Assembly: GCA_003551645.1 (NCBI GenBank)
Contig: PUND01000114.1
Span: forward strand, 1 to 50,461
Source: Phycisphaerae bacterium
GTDB lineage: Bacteria; Planctomycetota; Phycisphaerae; SM23-33
Length of the DNA stretch: 50,461 bases
Direction of reading: 5' to 3'
The notes beneath the pieces were generated by a model that saw only the letters and a program-made list of their open reading frames with translations, had not been told where the DNA came from and did not search any database. Both the position numbers and the translations under genes were made by a program. This document shows, one piece after another, positions 7,915 through 16,802 of the stretch (positions are counted from its first letter, which is position 1; each line of letters begins with the position of its first letter).

Positions 7915-9216
7915 TTACTCGGCCGGCTGCCGGTCGTCGCTTTCCGGCGGCAACCGGCGCACGCCCGGTGTGCGGACCGGCTCTTCGGGAAGCGGCTCTT
8001 CCTGGCGCGGATCGGCGTAGAGGTGGACGTTGTCCCAGAGATACTCGCCCGGCGGCCAGTAGCTGTATATCTGTATCTGGAGGTACTCGACGTCGGCCGG
8101 CAGCCCGCCCCGCGGCGGGAAGGGCTTGGCGAAGCGCTTCCACTCACCGTCCGAGGCGCCGCAGTTCAGATACGTCCGGTAGCACTCCACCAGGTAGCGC
8201 ATCGGGTTGGCCTCGGCGTCGGCGGCGATGATCTTTTCACGGCGCTTTTCGGGCAGTTCGGCGAACTGCCTCGGCGTCAGATCAAGCTCGGCCAGCGAGC
8301 TTTCCGGCAGCCCGTCGATGGCGTCGGCGAGCCGGCGGAAGCCCTTGACGAACACCTTCGCCCCGCCGGGGCCTTTGTGGTCGGCGACTATCCAGTATCT
8401 TTGGCCCGGCGTCGCCTCGAGAAAGTCGCTGCGGAAGTGCACGCCCTCCAGCCCGGCGACCGATGCGTAGCTTCTGTCGCGGCCGATAGAGGGCGGGTCG
8501 TCGGGGTCGGCCCGGCCCATGCGAAGCGCCCGGCGGTATCTCAGCCAAGGCCCGCGCTGAAGGTCCGTGCGGATGCGGAGTATCCGGCTCTGCCTGTCGG
8601 GGCATTGCTCGATGAAGGTGCCGACGTTGTCCGGCCGCTCCCAGCCGGCGGTGCCGCTCTCGAAATCGCCGTTGACGTTGATCGGATCGCCGTAGTCTTC
8701 CGGCTCCGGCTCATCGCCATATTGCGGCGGGATCCATTCAGGCCGACCGGTAAAATCCTCCACGATATTGCGGACGATGACGGCCCGGGCGCGTTCGGTT
8801 TCGTCAACGTAGGCCCGGTCGAAATCCAGCGGCTCCCCGCTCCGCAGGTCAATTCGCCTGGCCTGCACCACAAGCCCGTCGCCTCGCGGCCGGACCGTGC
8901 CGTAGAAGACAACGTTCACACCCAGACGTCGCAGCATCAGCCGGAGCACCTCGTCACGGTCGGCATCGGCGCCGGTGGGGACGGACATTCGCTGGGTGGT
9001 CAGCCGGTCGATGACGGTGAACTCGTCGTGGCGGCGCAGCCGCAGGCGCAAGCTGTCGGCCAGCCGTTCGCCCCGCTCGCCGCCGGCGAAATCCAGGACC
9101 GCGATGTAGGGATTCACCTCCGAGGGACGGGTCTCCGGCTCGTCCGCGGACAAACCCGCCGACACACAAGCCGCCAGAACAGCCAATATGCTTGTCCGGC
9201 TCCACATGGCTTCCAT
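7915..9216 (-). CDS. Exported protein with CsgG/TolB-like N-terminal domain and NGDFESG-type C-terminal module
   Basis: I choose the ATG at 9216 (MEAMWSRTS); the ATG at 9207 is equally possible, and neither has a clear ribosome site. Both give a signal peptide ending near AGLSA. About residues 36-130 resemble CsgG/FlgO/TolB-like domains that begin with a phrase such as IAVLDFAGG and include FTVIDR. From about 182 a second module starts with NGDFESGTAGW, a typical opening of carbohydrate-binding-like beta-sandwich domains, and ends in a Pro/Glu-rich tail. The protein probably acts outside the cytoplasmic membrane. I cannot assign a substrate or partner. Confidence 0.72.
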   Translation of the reverse strand: MEAMWSRTSILAVLAACVSAGLSADEPETRPSEVNPYIAVLDFAGGERGERLADSLRLRLRRHDEFTVIDRLTTQRMSVPTGADADRDEVLRLMLRRLGVNVVFYGTVRPRGDGLVVQARRIDLRSGEPLDFDRAYVDETERARAVIVRNIVEDFTGRPEWIPPQYGDEPEPEDYGDPINVNGDFESGTAGWERPDNVGTFIEQCPDRQSRILRIRTDLQRGPWLRYRRALRMGRADPDDPPSIGRDRSYASVAGLEGVHFRSDFLEATPGQRYWIVADHKGPGGAKVFVKGFRRLADAIDGLPESSLAELDLTPRQFAELPEKRREKIIAADAEANPMRYLVECYRTYLNCGASDGEWKRFAKPFPPRGGLPADVEYLQIQIYSYWPPGEYLWDNVHLYADPRQEEPLPEEPVRTPGVRRLPPESDDRQPAE

Positions 9217-9275
9217 TATACGATTTGGACACGCCGGCGACACTCTCGGCGTAGCGGGCCGGCAGGCACACCCTG

Positions 9276-10565
9276 CTACTCGAACATCACCCGCTTAAGC
9301 GCCGCGGCAACCTCGGTAACGCCGGGCCGTTCGCCCCGCAGCGGGACATCGCCGGTGGCCGCTATCACGCAGTCGTCGGCCGCTTCGATATCGTCCCGCC
9401 CGCGGCAGGCCCGGACTCGCGAGGGGTCCGGGTCGATGTCGCCCGGCGAGCGGCCGGGGAACAGTTCACACGGGTCGTATCCGCATCGCCCCGCGAAGTC
9501 GGGGCGTGCGGCTTCTCGAGGTGGTCGGTCTTCGGCGTCCCACCACGGATACGCCAGCCAAGCGTCAGGCCGGGCCACGGCGATGCGCTCGCCGGCGCGG
9601 TCGTGTCCCAGCCCCGGCTCGAACAGCTCATCACGCGGGCGGACCGACTCGACGGCCGGGTCTTCGGCGACCGCCTCGGCGGCGTCAGCCGCAACCGATT
9701 CATCTTCGCAGAACAGGTGGGCGACCTGGTGGTCCACCATCGCTATCGCCCTCGAGCGGTCCAGGTCCGGCACCAGCCCGTCGGGCGTATCGACGAACTC
9801 CAGCAGCCCGGCGCGTCGCAGCCGCTCGTTCGGCCGACCCACATTGGAGACGGCCAGGTACCCTCCGCCCCCCACCACGACGGTCTCTCCGCCAAGCTCG
9901 CCGACACACTCGGCTATGCGCCCCGAAAGGCCGAGCACACCGGCGACCGCCTCGGCCGCCCGCGACGAGTCCGGCCCGTGGCGGATCATCTCGAACTGCG
10001 CGCCGGGCAGGTGAACCCACATCAAGTCCGGCTTCCGGTCCCTCAGCAACTCACACGCGGCCGAGGCAATCCACTCGCCTGCGCGCCAGTCGGCCGCCGG
10101 GCCTCGAATACCGCGGGCCTCGGCGCGACCCAGCTTTTCGCTGAGCGACCGGCCGACGCTGACCGGCTGTGATACGACATGCCCGCAGGAGGCGCCGTAA
10201 CTGCTGACTCCGACCACCACGTCCGCCCCGCCGGCAAGAGGATGGTAACAGAACAGCATCGCCACCGTCGGACGTGCCGGCAGGTGCCGGCTGTGCCAGA
10301 AGCGTTTCTTGTTCAGCAGCGTGTTTGAGCGATCATCCAGCCCCAGCCGCCTGCTCTGGCGACGGAACAGGCCGCCGCCGATTATGCCGTGTACGCCGGG
10401 ACCGACGCCTGTGGTCATGCTCGCCTGGACCGTCGGCGGCACGGATGGAAAGACCGTCCGCAGCGGCTTAGGCCCGAACGTCAGAGAGCTTAGCCACCCA
10501 TCGCCGGAGGCCGACAGCGAACGCAAGCTCAGACCCGCGACATCAATGACACATACTCGTTTCAT
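9276..10565 (-). CDS. Alkaline phosphatase-superfamily (phosphodiesterase-like) protein with altered active site
   Basis: The 429-residue protein has the layout of the type I phosphodiesterase/nucleotide pyrophosphatase family: an N-terminal metal Asp8, the stretch FPSVPPTVQASMTTGV near 39-54, HGIIGGG, LPGAQFEMIRHGPDS near 186-200, and MVDHQVAHLF near 277-285. In active relatives the nucleophile Thr sits where this protein has Pro43, and the segment normally reads LPxLDYxxxRHGP. Here the metal Asp is Gln190 and the following ligand position is hydrophobic. Thr45 is two residues away and could be an alternative nucleophile. The protein may be inactive or changed in chemistry. No signal peptide is seen. 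This alignment is from memory. Confidence 0.72.
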   Translation of the reverse strand: MKRVCVIDVAGLSLRSLSASGDGWLSSLTFGPKPLRTVFPSVPPTVQASMTTGVGPGVHGIIGGGLFRRQSRRLGLDDRSNTLLNKKRFWHSRHLPARPTVAMLFCYHPLAGGADVVVGVSSYGASCGHVVSQPVSVGRSLSEKLGRAEARGIRGPAADWRAGEWIASAACELLRDRKPDLMWVHLPGAQFEMIRHGPDSSRAAEAVAGVLGLSGRIAECVGELGGETVVVGGGGYLAVSNVGRPNERLRRAGLLEFVDTPDGLVPDLDRSRAIAMVDHQVAHLFCEDESVAADAAEAVAEDPAVESVRPRDELFEPGLGHDRAGERIAVARPDAWLAYPWWDAEDRPPREAARPDFAGRCGYDPCELFPGRSPGDIDPDPSRVRACRGRDDIEAADDCVIAATGDVPLRGERPGVTEVAAALKRVMFE

Positions 10566-10806
10566 GGCAGACCGCCCGGCAGTTGCATTACGTGGACTCG
10601 CCGGAACATAATGTAACCCTAAGGCGTTCGGTTCGCGATGGCAAACATCCGCGCGGCGACAGACCGGTGAGCTTCCCGGCCGAACACCGAGACACTGATC
10701 TCAAGGGCTGTTCGCGGAACGGCGTGTCCATGAATGGGCGTGAGGGATCAGTGGACGCGAGCTTCCGCGTTTGAGCCATCACAGCAGGACCGGCAGGGAG
10801 AGCCAG

Positions 10807-11535
10807 ATGCACAGGACAGCCAGGACAGTTTTGCCGGTGATAGCGGGGCTTTTGCTGGCCTGGCTTTGCCCGCTGGCCGCCGAACCACCCGCCGCCGCTG
10901 AGACGACAGAGACCGACGACACGCCGCCGGCGACAAACCTGGACTACTGGCTCCGGCAGGCAGAGCCGGCCGACGACACCGACAAGGGGATCACCAGAGG
11001 CGCCAGGCCCTTCGGCGCCGGGACCGGGCCTGCCAGGGAAGACGCCGTGCCGGGGGCCGTGCAGCTTACCGACGGGCGCATCCTGGCCGGCTGGCTCTAT
11101 ACCACCCGCGAACAGCCCTGGGAGGTCTTCGACGCACGGACCGAGCGGTGGCGGCGGGTGCCGCTGGCGGCGATTCTGAGTGTAAGCGCGGAGGTCGTCA
11201 GAGAGGATATGGAGCTTGAGTGGCGATGGAAGGACATGGGGGTCCCCGAGCGCGTCTATACCGGTAGGATGTACCCTACGCGGCGGCTCATGTGGCGGTT
11301 CCGGCTTGCCGACGGCTCGACACTGACCGGTGCGGTGAAGGGCCGGCCGCTGTGGATACTGATGCCCGGCGGCGGGCGACAGGGTCCGTTCGTTCTGCAT
11401 GAGAGGATGCGGGGCGAGCCGGGCCAGGGGCTGGACGACCTGGTGCATATCCGCCGGGCGGTCGTCTCGCGACGCGTTCTGGAGCTGCTGGAGGACCAGG
11501 ACGGCGCAAACCGAGACGGGGAGGAATCACCTTAG
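10807..11535 (+). CDS. Conserved exported hypothetical protein
   Basis: The ATG at 10807 follows an AGGGAGAG ribosome site and gives 242 residues. The first 25 or so residues (TVLPVIAGLLLAWLCPLAA) are a signal peptide. The mature part contains VQLTDGRILAGWLYTTREQP, VPLAAILSVSAEV and a second DGSTLTGAVKG, so it may contain two related beta-rich halves built round a 'DGxxLxG' turn. I associate this pattern with a planctomycete hypothetical family of unknown role. It stands alone, divergent from the phosphodiesterase-like gene. Confidence 0.72.
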   Translation: MHRTARTVLPVIAGLLLAWLCPLAAEPPAAAETTETDDTPPATNLDYWLRQAEPADDTDKGITRGARPFGAGTGPAREDAVPGAVQLTDGRILAGWLYTTREQPWEVFDARTERWRRVPLAAILSVSAEVVREDMELEWRWKDMGVPERVYTGRMYPTRRLMWRFRLADGSTLTGAVKGRPLWILMPGGGRQGPFVLHERMRGEPGQGLDDLVHIRRAVVSRRVLELLEDQDGANRDGEESP

Positions 11536-11679
11536 ATCAGGCGGGATAAGTCCCACCGCGGGGTACGACAGGGGTAATGGCCGCAAGGCCGTAGCGGACG
11601 GGGGCGGAAGACCCGACTTGGCCCGGAGAAGATATCAGCGGAAGGTCTAAACTTGACTCAGGGGGTCGTCGAATAGTAG

Positions 11680-11701
11680 GTCGGGTCTTGACAAGCCCGA
11701 C
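11680..11701. other. Imperfect inverted repeat upstream of topA
   Basis: GTCGGG (11680-11685) pairs with CCCGAC (11696-11701), and CTT pairs with AAG inside, around a TTGACA-containing centre. It could be an operator or a leader hairpin. It lies about 60 bp before the topA start. Confidence 0.35.
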
Positions 11702-11758
11702 CCGCGGCCGAAAGATGTGCCGCCTTTTGCCTGCCGCGGTGTAGGGCGGAGGAGCCGC

Positions 11759-14500
11759 ATGGCGAAGTCGCAAGCCAAAAAGAAGAAGGCCTCCCGGAAG
11801 CGTTCCGGCGCCGGGCGAGGTACGTCCGGGCCGACGAACGGCCGGTCGCTGGTGGTGGTGGAGTCCCCGGCAAAGGCCAGGACCATCAACCGCTACCTGG
11901 GCGACGACTACCTGGTGAAGGCCTCGATGGGTCACGTCCGCGACCTGCCCAAGAAGGACATGGGCGTGGATGTCGAGCACGACTTCCGCCCCACCTACGA
12001 ACCGCTGCACGGCCGAAAGAAGGTCCTCACAGAGCTTCGCAAGACCGCCGCCAAGGCGCCGGCCGTGTATCTGGCGACAGACCTGGACCGCGAGGGCGAG
12101 GCGATCGCCTGGCATCTGAAAGAAGCGCTGGGGCTTGAGGACGACCGGGCCAGGCGGGTCATTTTCAACCAGATTACCGCCGACGCCATACGCAAGGCGT
12201 TCGAGCATCCATCCGACGTTGACATGAACAAGGTCAACGCCCAGCAGGCCAGGCGCATCCTCGACCGGATAGTGGGTTACATGATCTCGCCGCTTCTCTG
12301 GCGGAAGGTGGCGCCGGGGCTTTCGGCCGGGCGGGTGCAGTCGGTGGCGGTCCGGCTGATAGTCGAGCGGGAGCGGGAGATAGAGGCCTTCCAGCCGGAG
12401 GAATACTGGCGGATAACGTCGGTGTTCACGCCCCGGCCGGCAGAGGCCGGCGAGCTGGGCCGGGCGTGGCGAGAGCTGCTCGCGCGGCGCGACGAGGACG
12501 GCAAGGGGCCGACCCAGGCGGAGCGGCAGGAGTTTCTGGCCGACAGGTGCGCATTCGAGGCCGAGCTTATCCGCCTGGAAGGCGAGCGGTTCAAGGCCGG
12601 AGACCGCGACGATGCGCTGGCGGTGGCCGAGTCGCTGGGCATGGCGGTCGAGAAGATCGACCAGACCGAGGACGAGAACGCCAAGCCGCCTGCCAACCGG
12701 CTTGTTACCGTCCACGGGCGCGTCGGAGAGGACGCCCCGGAATACACCATCCGGAACGTCAAGCAGCGGGACAGCCGCAGCCGCGCGCCGGCGCCGTTTA
12801 CCACCGCGTCGATGCAGCAGACGGCGTCGGTTCGGATGCGTTTCGCGGCTTCACGCACCATGCGAATAGCCCAGCAGCTCTATGAGGGCGTCGAGGTCGC
12901 CGGCGAAGGCAGCGTCGGTCTGATAACCTACATGCGGACCGACAGCACCAACCTCGCTGACGAGGCGGTCTCCGCGGCCAGGTCGTACATCTCCGAGCAG
13001 TTCGGCGATGCGTACGTTCCCGACAAGCCAAACCGTTTCAGCTCCGCCGCCCGCGCACAGCAGGCGCACGAGGCCATCCGCCCCACCGACGTCCGCCGCA
13101 CGCCGCAACAGCTCCGCGACGGGCTGGACCGCGACCAGTACCGGCTCTACGAGCTTATATGGAACCGCTTCGTCGCCTGCCAGATGGCCCCGGCGGTGTG
13201 GAAGGTCACCGAGGCCGAGATTGTCGCCCGCGCCCGCGGGCCGCGCGAGGGCGAGGCGGTGTTCAAGGCGATGGGCCGCCGCCTGGCGTTCGACGGGTAC
13301 ATGAAGGTTGCCGGCATGCCCAAAAGCGGCGAGCAGATTCTGCCGGAGCTTACCGAAGGCGCTGGGGTGGCGCCGGCGGCCATCGAGCCGAGCCAGCACT
13401 TTACCCAGCCGCCGCCGCGATATACCGAGGCGTCGCTGGTGAAGGCCCTGGAGGCCGAGGGTATAGGCCGGCCCAGCACATACGCCCAGATTATCCAGAC
13501 CATCGAGGACCGCGACTACGTCCGCAGGGAGGGTCGCAGCTTCCGGCCGACCGACCTTGGAACGGTCGTTACAGACAAGCTTATCAAGCACTTTCCGAAG
13601 ATATTCGACGTTCGCTTCACCGCGCACATGGAGGATGAGCTGGACCGCGTTGAGGAGGCCGAGCTGGACTGGGTGGCCGTGCTGCGGGAGTTCTACGAGC
13701 CGTTCAGCAAGAACCTCGAATCCGCCACCGAGAACATGGTCCACGCCAAGGCCGAGCAGGAGCCGAGCGAATACACCTGCGAGAACTGCGGCAAACCGAT
13801 GGTGTATCGTTTCAGCAAGAACGGCAAGTATCTCGCCTGTACCGGCTACCCCGAATGCAAGACCACCCACCCGATCGATGACAAGGGCCGGAAGATCGAG
13901 CGCAAGGACGTGGATGTGCCCTGCCCCGACTGCGGCAAAAGCCCTATGGTGCTCCGGCGGAGCCGGTACGGGCCTTTCCTGGGATGCGGCGACTACCCCG
14001 AATGCAAGGGCACCATGCCGGCGACCGAGGACGGCCGGCCGGTCAAGACCGTCAAGCCGGAGGAAATAAAGCAGACCTGCGACGAATGCGGCGCGCCGAT
14101 GGAGGTGAAGTTCAAGGGGCGGCGGTCGTTCCTGGGCTGCTCGCGGTATCCGGAGTGCAAGAATACCTCGAAGCTTCCCGAGGGCGTCCGTGTCGAGCCG
14201 CCGCCGAAGCCCAAGCCCAAAGAAGCCGGCGTCAACTGCCCCAAGTGTGGCAAGCCCATGGTCATCCGCACCGGCAAGCGCGGTGAGTTCCTGGCGTGCT
14301 CGGGTTTCCCCAAGTGCCGCAACGCGATGGACGTGGATAAGCTCGACGATTTGAAGCGCCAGCAGAGCCAGGGGCAACAGGCCGGCGACGATAAGGCCTC
14401 CGAGCCGGCCGCTAAGAAGTCCTCAAAGAAGTCAAAAAAGTCGAAGAAGAAGTCGAAGAAGAAATCCAAGAAGAAGCGGTCGTCGAAGAAATCGAGTTGA
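11759..14500 (+). CDS. topA: DNA topoisomerase I
   Basis: Type IA topoisomerase that relaxes negative supercoils. The ATG at 11759 follows GGAGGAG, giving 913 residues; the 14 extra ORF codons are not needed. A Lys/Arg-rich head (1-28) precedes the Toprim domain (LVVVESPAKA at 31-40, then TDLDREGEA). The active-site Tyr391 is in GLITYMRTDST. Compared with E. coli TopA (Tyr319) there is the head plus about 45 extra residues before the tyrosine. From about residue 674 there are four C4 zinc ribbons (for example CENCGKPM, CPDCGKSPM, CDECGAPM, CPKCGKPM). A tail of repeated Lys/Ser ends the protein and probably aids DNA binding. It converges on the hydrogenase operon. Confidence 0.95.
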   Translation: MAKSQAKKKKASRKRSGAGRGTSGPTNGRSLVVVESPAKARTINRYLGDDYLVKASMGHVRDLPKKDMGVDVEHDFRPTYEPLHGRKKVLTELRKTAAKAPAVYLATDLDREGEAIAWHLKEALGLEDDRARRVIFNQITADAIRKAFEHPSDVDMNKVNAQQARRILDRIVGYMISPLLWRKVAPGLSAGRVQSVAVRLIVEREREIEAFQPEEYWRITSVFTPRPAEAGELGRAWRELLARRDEDGKGPTQAERQEFLADRCAFEAELIRLEGERFKAGDRDDALAVAESLGMAVEKIDQTEDENAKPPANRLVTVHGRVGEDAPEYTIRNVKQRDSRSRAPAPFTTASMQQTASVRMRFAASRTMRIAQQLYEGVEVAGEGSVGLITYMRTDSTNLADEAVSAARSYISEQFGDAYVPDKPNRFSSAARAQQAHEAIRPTDVRRTPQQLRDGLDRDQYRLYELIWNRFVACQMAPAVWKVTEAEIVARARGPREGEAVFKAMGRRLAFDGYMKVAGMPKSGEQILPELTEGAGVAPAAIEPSQHFTQPPPRYTEASLVKALEAEGIGRPSTYAQIIQTIEDRDYVRREGRSFRPTDLGTVVTDKLIKHFPKIFDVRFTAHMEDELDRVEEAELDWVAVLREFYEPFSKNLESATENMVHAKAEQEPSEYTCENCGKPMVYRFSKNGKYLACTGYPECKTTHPIDDKGRKIERKDVDVPCPDCGKSPMVLRRSRYGPFLGCGDYPECKGTMPATEDGRPVKTVKPEEIKQTCDECGAPMEVKFKGRRSFLGCSRYPECKNTSKLPEGVRVEPPPKPKPKEAGVNCPKCGKPMVIRTGKRGEFLACSGFPKCRNAMDVDKLDDLKRQQSQGQQAGDDKASEPAAKKSSKKSKKSKKKSKKKSKKKRSSKKSS

Positions 14501-14572
14501 GCCGACGCGGCTATCTCCGCCATCTTACCGCCGGGGGCAACCGTCCGCCACACCGACGGGTCGCCTGCCTGC

Positions 14573-14604
14573 AAAAACGCGGCGGCCGGATATCGACCGC
14601 CGCG
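14573..14604 (-). terminator. Rho-independent terminator of the hydrogenase operon
   Basis: On the minus strand the stem CGCGGCGG / CCGCCGCG (8 bp, 11-nt loop) is followed by TTTTT, 30 bp after the hydA stop. In the plus direction the stem is followed by CAAAAC, so it serves the minus strand better than topA. Confidence 0.8.
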
Positions 14605-14633
14605 CAAAACTCGAGACTCGACACTCGCGATTC

Positions 14634-15938
14634 TTACACCCAATCGACCTTCAGCAGGTGGACCGAGCAGGAGATACACGGGTCGTAAGCCCGTACGAGC
14701 ATCTCCAGGTCGTGCTCGATCTGGTCCTGCGAGCGGTCCTCGATGACCTCCGGGACGTATTTCTGCATGTCCCGGTCGATGTTTCCGAGGTTCATGCCGG
14801 TGGGGATGATGCAGTTGGCCTCTGTGCAGACGCCGTTTTCGTCGTAGGTGTAGTCGTGTATCAGCAGCCCGCGCGGCGCCTCGGTGGCGCCGACACCCCG
14901 CCCGGCCTTTGGCACCACGTTCGGCGCGAGCTTTTCCTCGGTCAGGTCGGCAGCGATAAGCTCATCCAGGCAGTTGACCGCCTCCTGGTACGCGTGGGCG
15001 GCCTCAACCACCTGCGCGACGTTGTTCAGGTACGGGTTGTGGCAAGGCGCCTCCAGCCCCAGCGCCTTGGCCGCGGCGACGCCGAACTCGTTGAGCTGGG
15101 CGCTGTTGTTGTTGAACCGCGAAAGCGCCCCGACCGCGAACGACTCCTCCACGTTGTAAACGTGCTTGCTGGTGGAGTGCTCGACGCACTTTTCCTTGAT
15201 AAACTCCAGGTAGTCGCGGTGGTCTATCTGTCCGGCCTTCGAGCTTTTCAGCTCACCGTTGTAGATGGCATACTCATCGTCGCGGACCAGGGAGATGTCC
15301 TCGCGCTCTCGCTCGAACGACGGGAACTTATCCAGCACGCCGGAGATGGTCTCGACCGTGGCCTCGATGTCGGCGCGGGCGTCGGCGTACAACTGCTTCA
15401 GTTCCACAAGGCCCTTCTTTGGCGGGACATAGGTGAACCCGCCAGGGACCAGCGAGATCGGGTGCACGTGCCGGCCGCAGAGTACCGCGCAGGTGTAGTT
15501 GGCGAGCTTCTTGAGCTTCAGCGCCCGCTTGACCACCTCCGGGTGCGACGACGCCAGCGGGATCACGCTCGGTGCGCCGAAGGCGTCCGGCGCGGCCAGG
15601 AAATACACGTGCAGCACGTGGCTCTGGAGCACCTCGGCGTACATCAGCAGCTTGCGCAGCGTCAGCGACTCCGGCGAAAGCTCCAGGCCGAAGGCCTCGT
15701 CGGTGGCCAGAATGCTCGCCGTCGTATGAGCGACCGAGCAGATGCCGCATATCCGGCAGGTCAGCAGCGACGTGTCCCGCCAGCGCAGGCCCTCGATCAT
15801 GCTCTCGAAGACCCGCGGGGTCTCGACGATCTCCAGAACGCACTTCTCGACCTTCCCATCGGAGGCCCGCACGACGATGTTGCCGTGTCCTTCCACGCGG
15901 GTGAGGTGATGAACATTGATATCCAGTGACTTCGCCAT
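14634..15938 (-). CDS. hydA: NiFe hydrogenase large (catalytic) subunit, group 3-like
   Basis: Catalytic subunit of a soluble NiFe hydrogenase, 434 residues. The N-terminal nickel ligands are in RICGIC (Cys64, Cys67). The C-terminal pair is in DPCISCSVH (Cys421, Cys424), with His427 as the expected protease cleavage point and a seven-residue tail LLKVDWV to be removed on maturation. The length and lack of a signal peptide fit cytoplasmic group 3 enzymes. It is the last gene of hydB-hydG-hydD-hydA, the order known from group 3b sulfhydrogenases. The ATG follows GGGAG. A strong terminator lies downstream. An Mvh-type (3c) assignment is possible from the subunit alone, but the two neighbours argue for 3b. 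Confidence 0.92.
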   Translation of the reverse strand: MAKSLDINVHHLTRVEGHGNIVVRASDGKVEKCVLEIVETPRVFESMIEGLRWRDTSLLTCRICGICSVAHTTASILATDEAFGLELSPESLTLRKLLMYAEVLQSHVLHVYFLAAPDAFGAPSVIPLASSHPEVVKRALKLKKLANYTCAVLCGRHVHPISLVPGGFTYVPPKKGLVELKQLYADARADIEATVETISGVLDKFPSFEREREDISLVRDDEYAIYNGELKSSKAGQIDHRDYLEFIKEKCVEHSTSKHVYNVEESFAVGALSRFNNNSAQLNEFGVAAAKALGLEAPCHNPYLNNVAQVVEAAHAYQEAVNCLDELIAADLTEEKLAPNVVPKAGRGVGATEAPRGLLIHDYTYDENGVCTEANCIIPTGMNLGNIDRDMQKYVPEVIEDRSQDQIEHDLEMLVRAYDPCISCSVHLLKVDWV

Positions 15939-15960
15939 CGATTATCTCCCGTAGTCGGAG

Positions 15961-16737
15961 CTACTGCTTCTCCACTCGCGCCTCTGTGGGCGGCTGCGAA
16001 ACGTCGTAGACGCCGTTGAACAGTCGGAACTCGGTCAGCACGTCGTCTATCGTCAGGCCGAACTCCTCGAGCACGTCGAAGGCGGCCTGGTTGTTCGGGT
16101 CGCTTATCAGCCCGCGGCAGGCGTAGCACCGCCCGCCGTAGCTGGGGCACCAGGCGTCGCAGCCGGCGCGGGCCAGCGGACCCATGCAATACTGGCTCTT
16201 GTGGTACAGGCACTCGTTCTCGCGGAGCTTGCACTCCACGCAGACCGGGTGGTCCGGTATCCGCGGCGTGCGACCGGCGAGCAAGCTGGTTACGACCTCC
16301 AGGAACTCCTGCCGCGGAATCGGGCAGCCGTGGACCTTGTAGTCCACCTTGATCGCCGCCTCAACCGGAAGCGCCTGGGAAGTCTCGTACCAGTCGGCGC
16401 TGTCGCCATATACGGTCTTCATCGACTTTTCGAGGCCGCGGAAGTTCTTGAGCACGTTCAGCCCGCCCGTGCAGGCGCACGCGCCGAGAGCGACCACGAT
16501 TCCGGCCTTGGAGCGTATGGTCTCCAGACGCTTGCGGTCGGATTCGCGAGTGAAGGCGCCCTCGATAAAGGCCACGTCGTAGCTGTCCGCCTTGTCGTCG
16601 ATCGCCTCGCGGAACTCGACGATGTCCACCGCGCCGAGGATGTCCAGCAGCTCGTCCTCGCAGTTGAGAACCTGTAGCTGGCAGCCCTCGCAACTGGTGA
16701 AATCGTGAAACGATATAGTCGGTTTGCTCTCTGCCAT
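15961..16737 (-). CDS. hydD: NiFe hydrogenase small subunit
   Basis: Electron-transfer small subunit, 258 residues. The proximal cluster ligands start with CEGCQLQVLNC (Cys16, Cys19), then GACACTGG (near 86-92) and GCPIP (Cys138). A second set at Cys166, 169, 176, 184, 193, 197, 204 and 207 gives a further ferredoxin-like pair of clusters, as in group 3 enzymes. There is no twin-arginine signal, so the enzyme is cytoplasmic. An AGGAG site precedes the ATG, and hydA follows after 22 bp. Confidence 0.92.
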   Translation of the reverse strand: MAESKPTISFHDFTSCEGCQLQVLNCEDELLDILGAVDIVEFREAIDDKADSYDVAFIEGAFTRESDRKRLETIRSKAGIVVALGACACTGGLNVLKNFRGLEKSMKTVYGDSADWYETSQALPVEAAIKVDYKVHGCPIPRQEFLEVVTSLLAGRTPRIPDHPVCVECKLRENECLYHKSQYCMGPLARAGCDAWCPSYGGRCYACRGLISDPNNQAAFDVLEEFGLTIDDVLTEFRLFNGVYDVSQPPTEARVEKQ

Positions 16738-16802
16738 CGGCTGTCACTCCTCGCGGCCGCAACGGCCGCGCTTCTGTTCCAAAGCAAATCCAAGCGGCGC
16801 CC

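Noticed and set aside
7900-10014. 704-residue plus-strand ORF
   Set aside because: It runs antisense across the CsgG-like gene and the phosphodiesterase-like gene; its translation is low-complexity Arg/Ser/Pro and spans two real genes.
12851-14377. 508-residue minus-strand ORF opposite topA
   Set aside because: Antisense shadow of topA; no domain features.
14658-15929. 423-residue plus-strand ORF opposite hydA
   Set aside because: Antisense shadow of the hydrogenase large subunit, whose nickel-binding motifs are clear.
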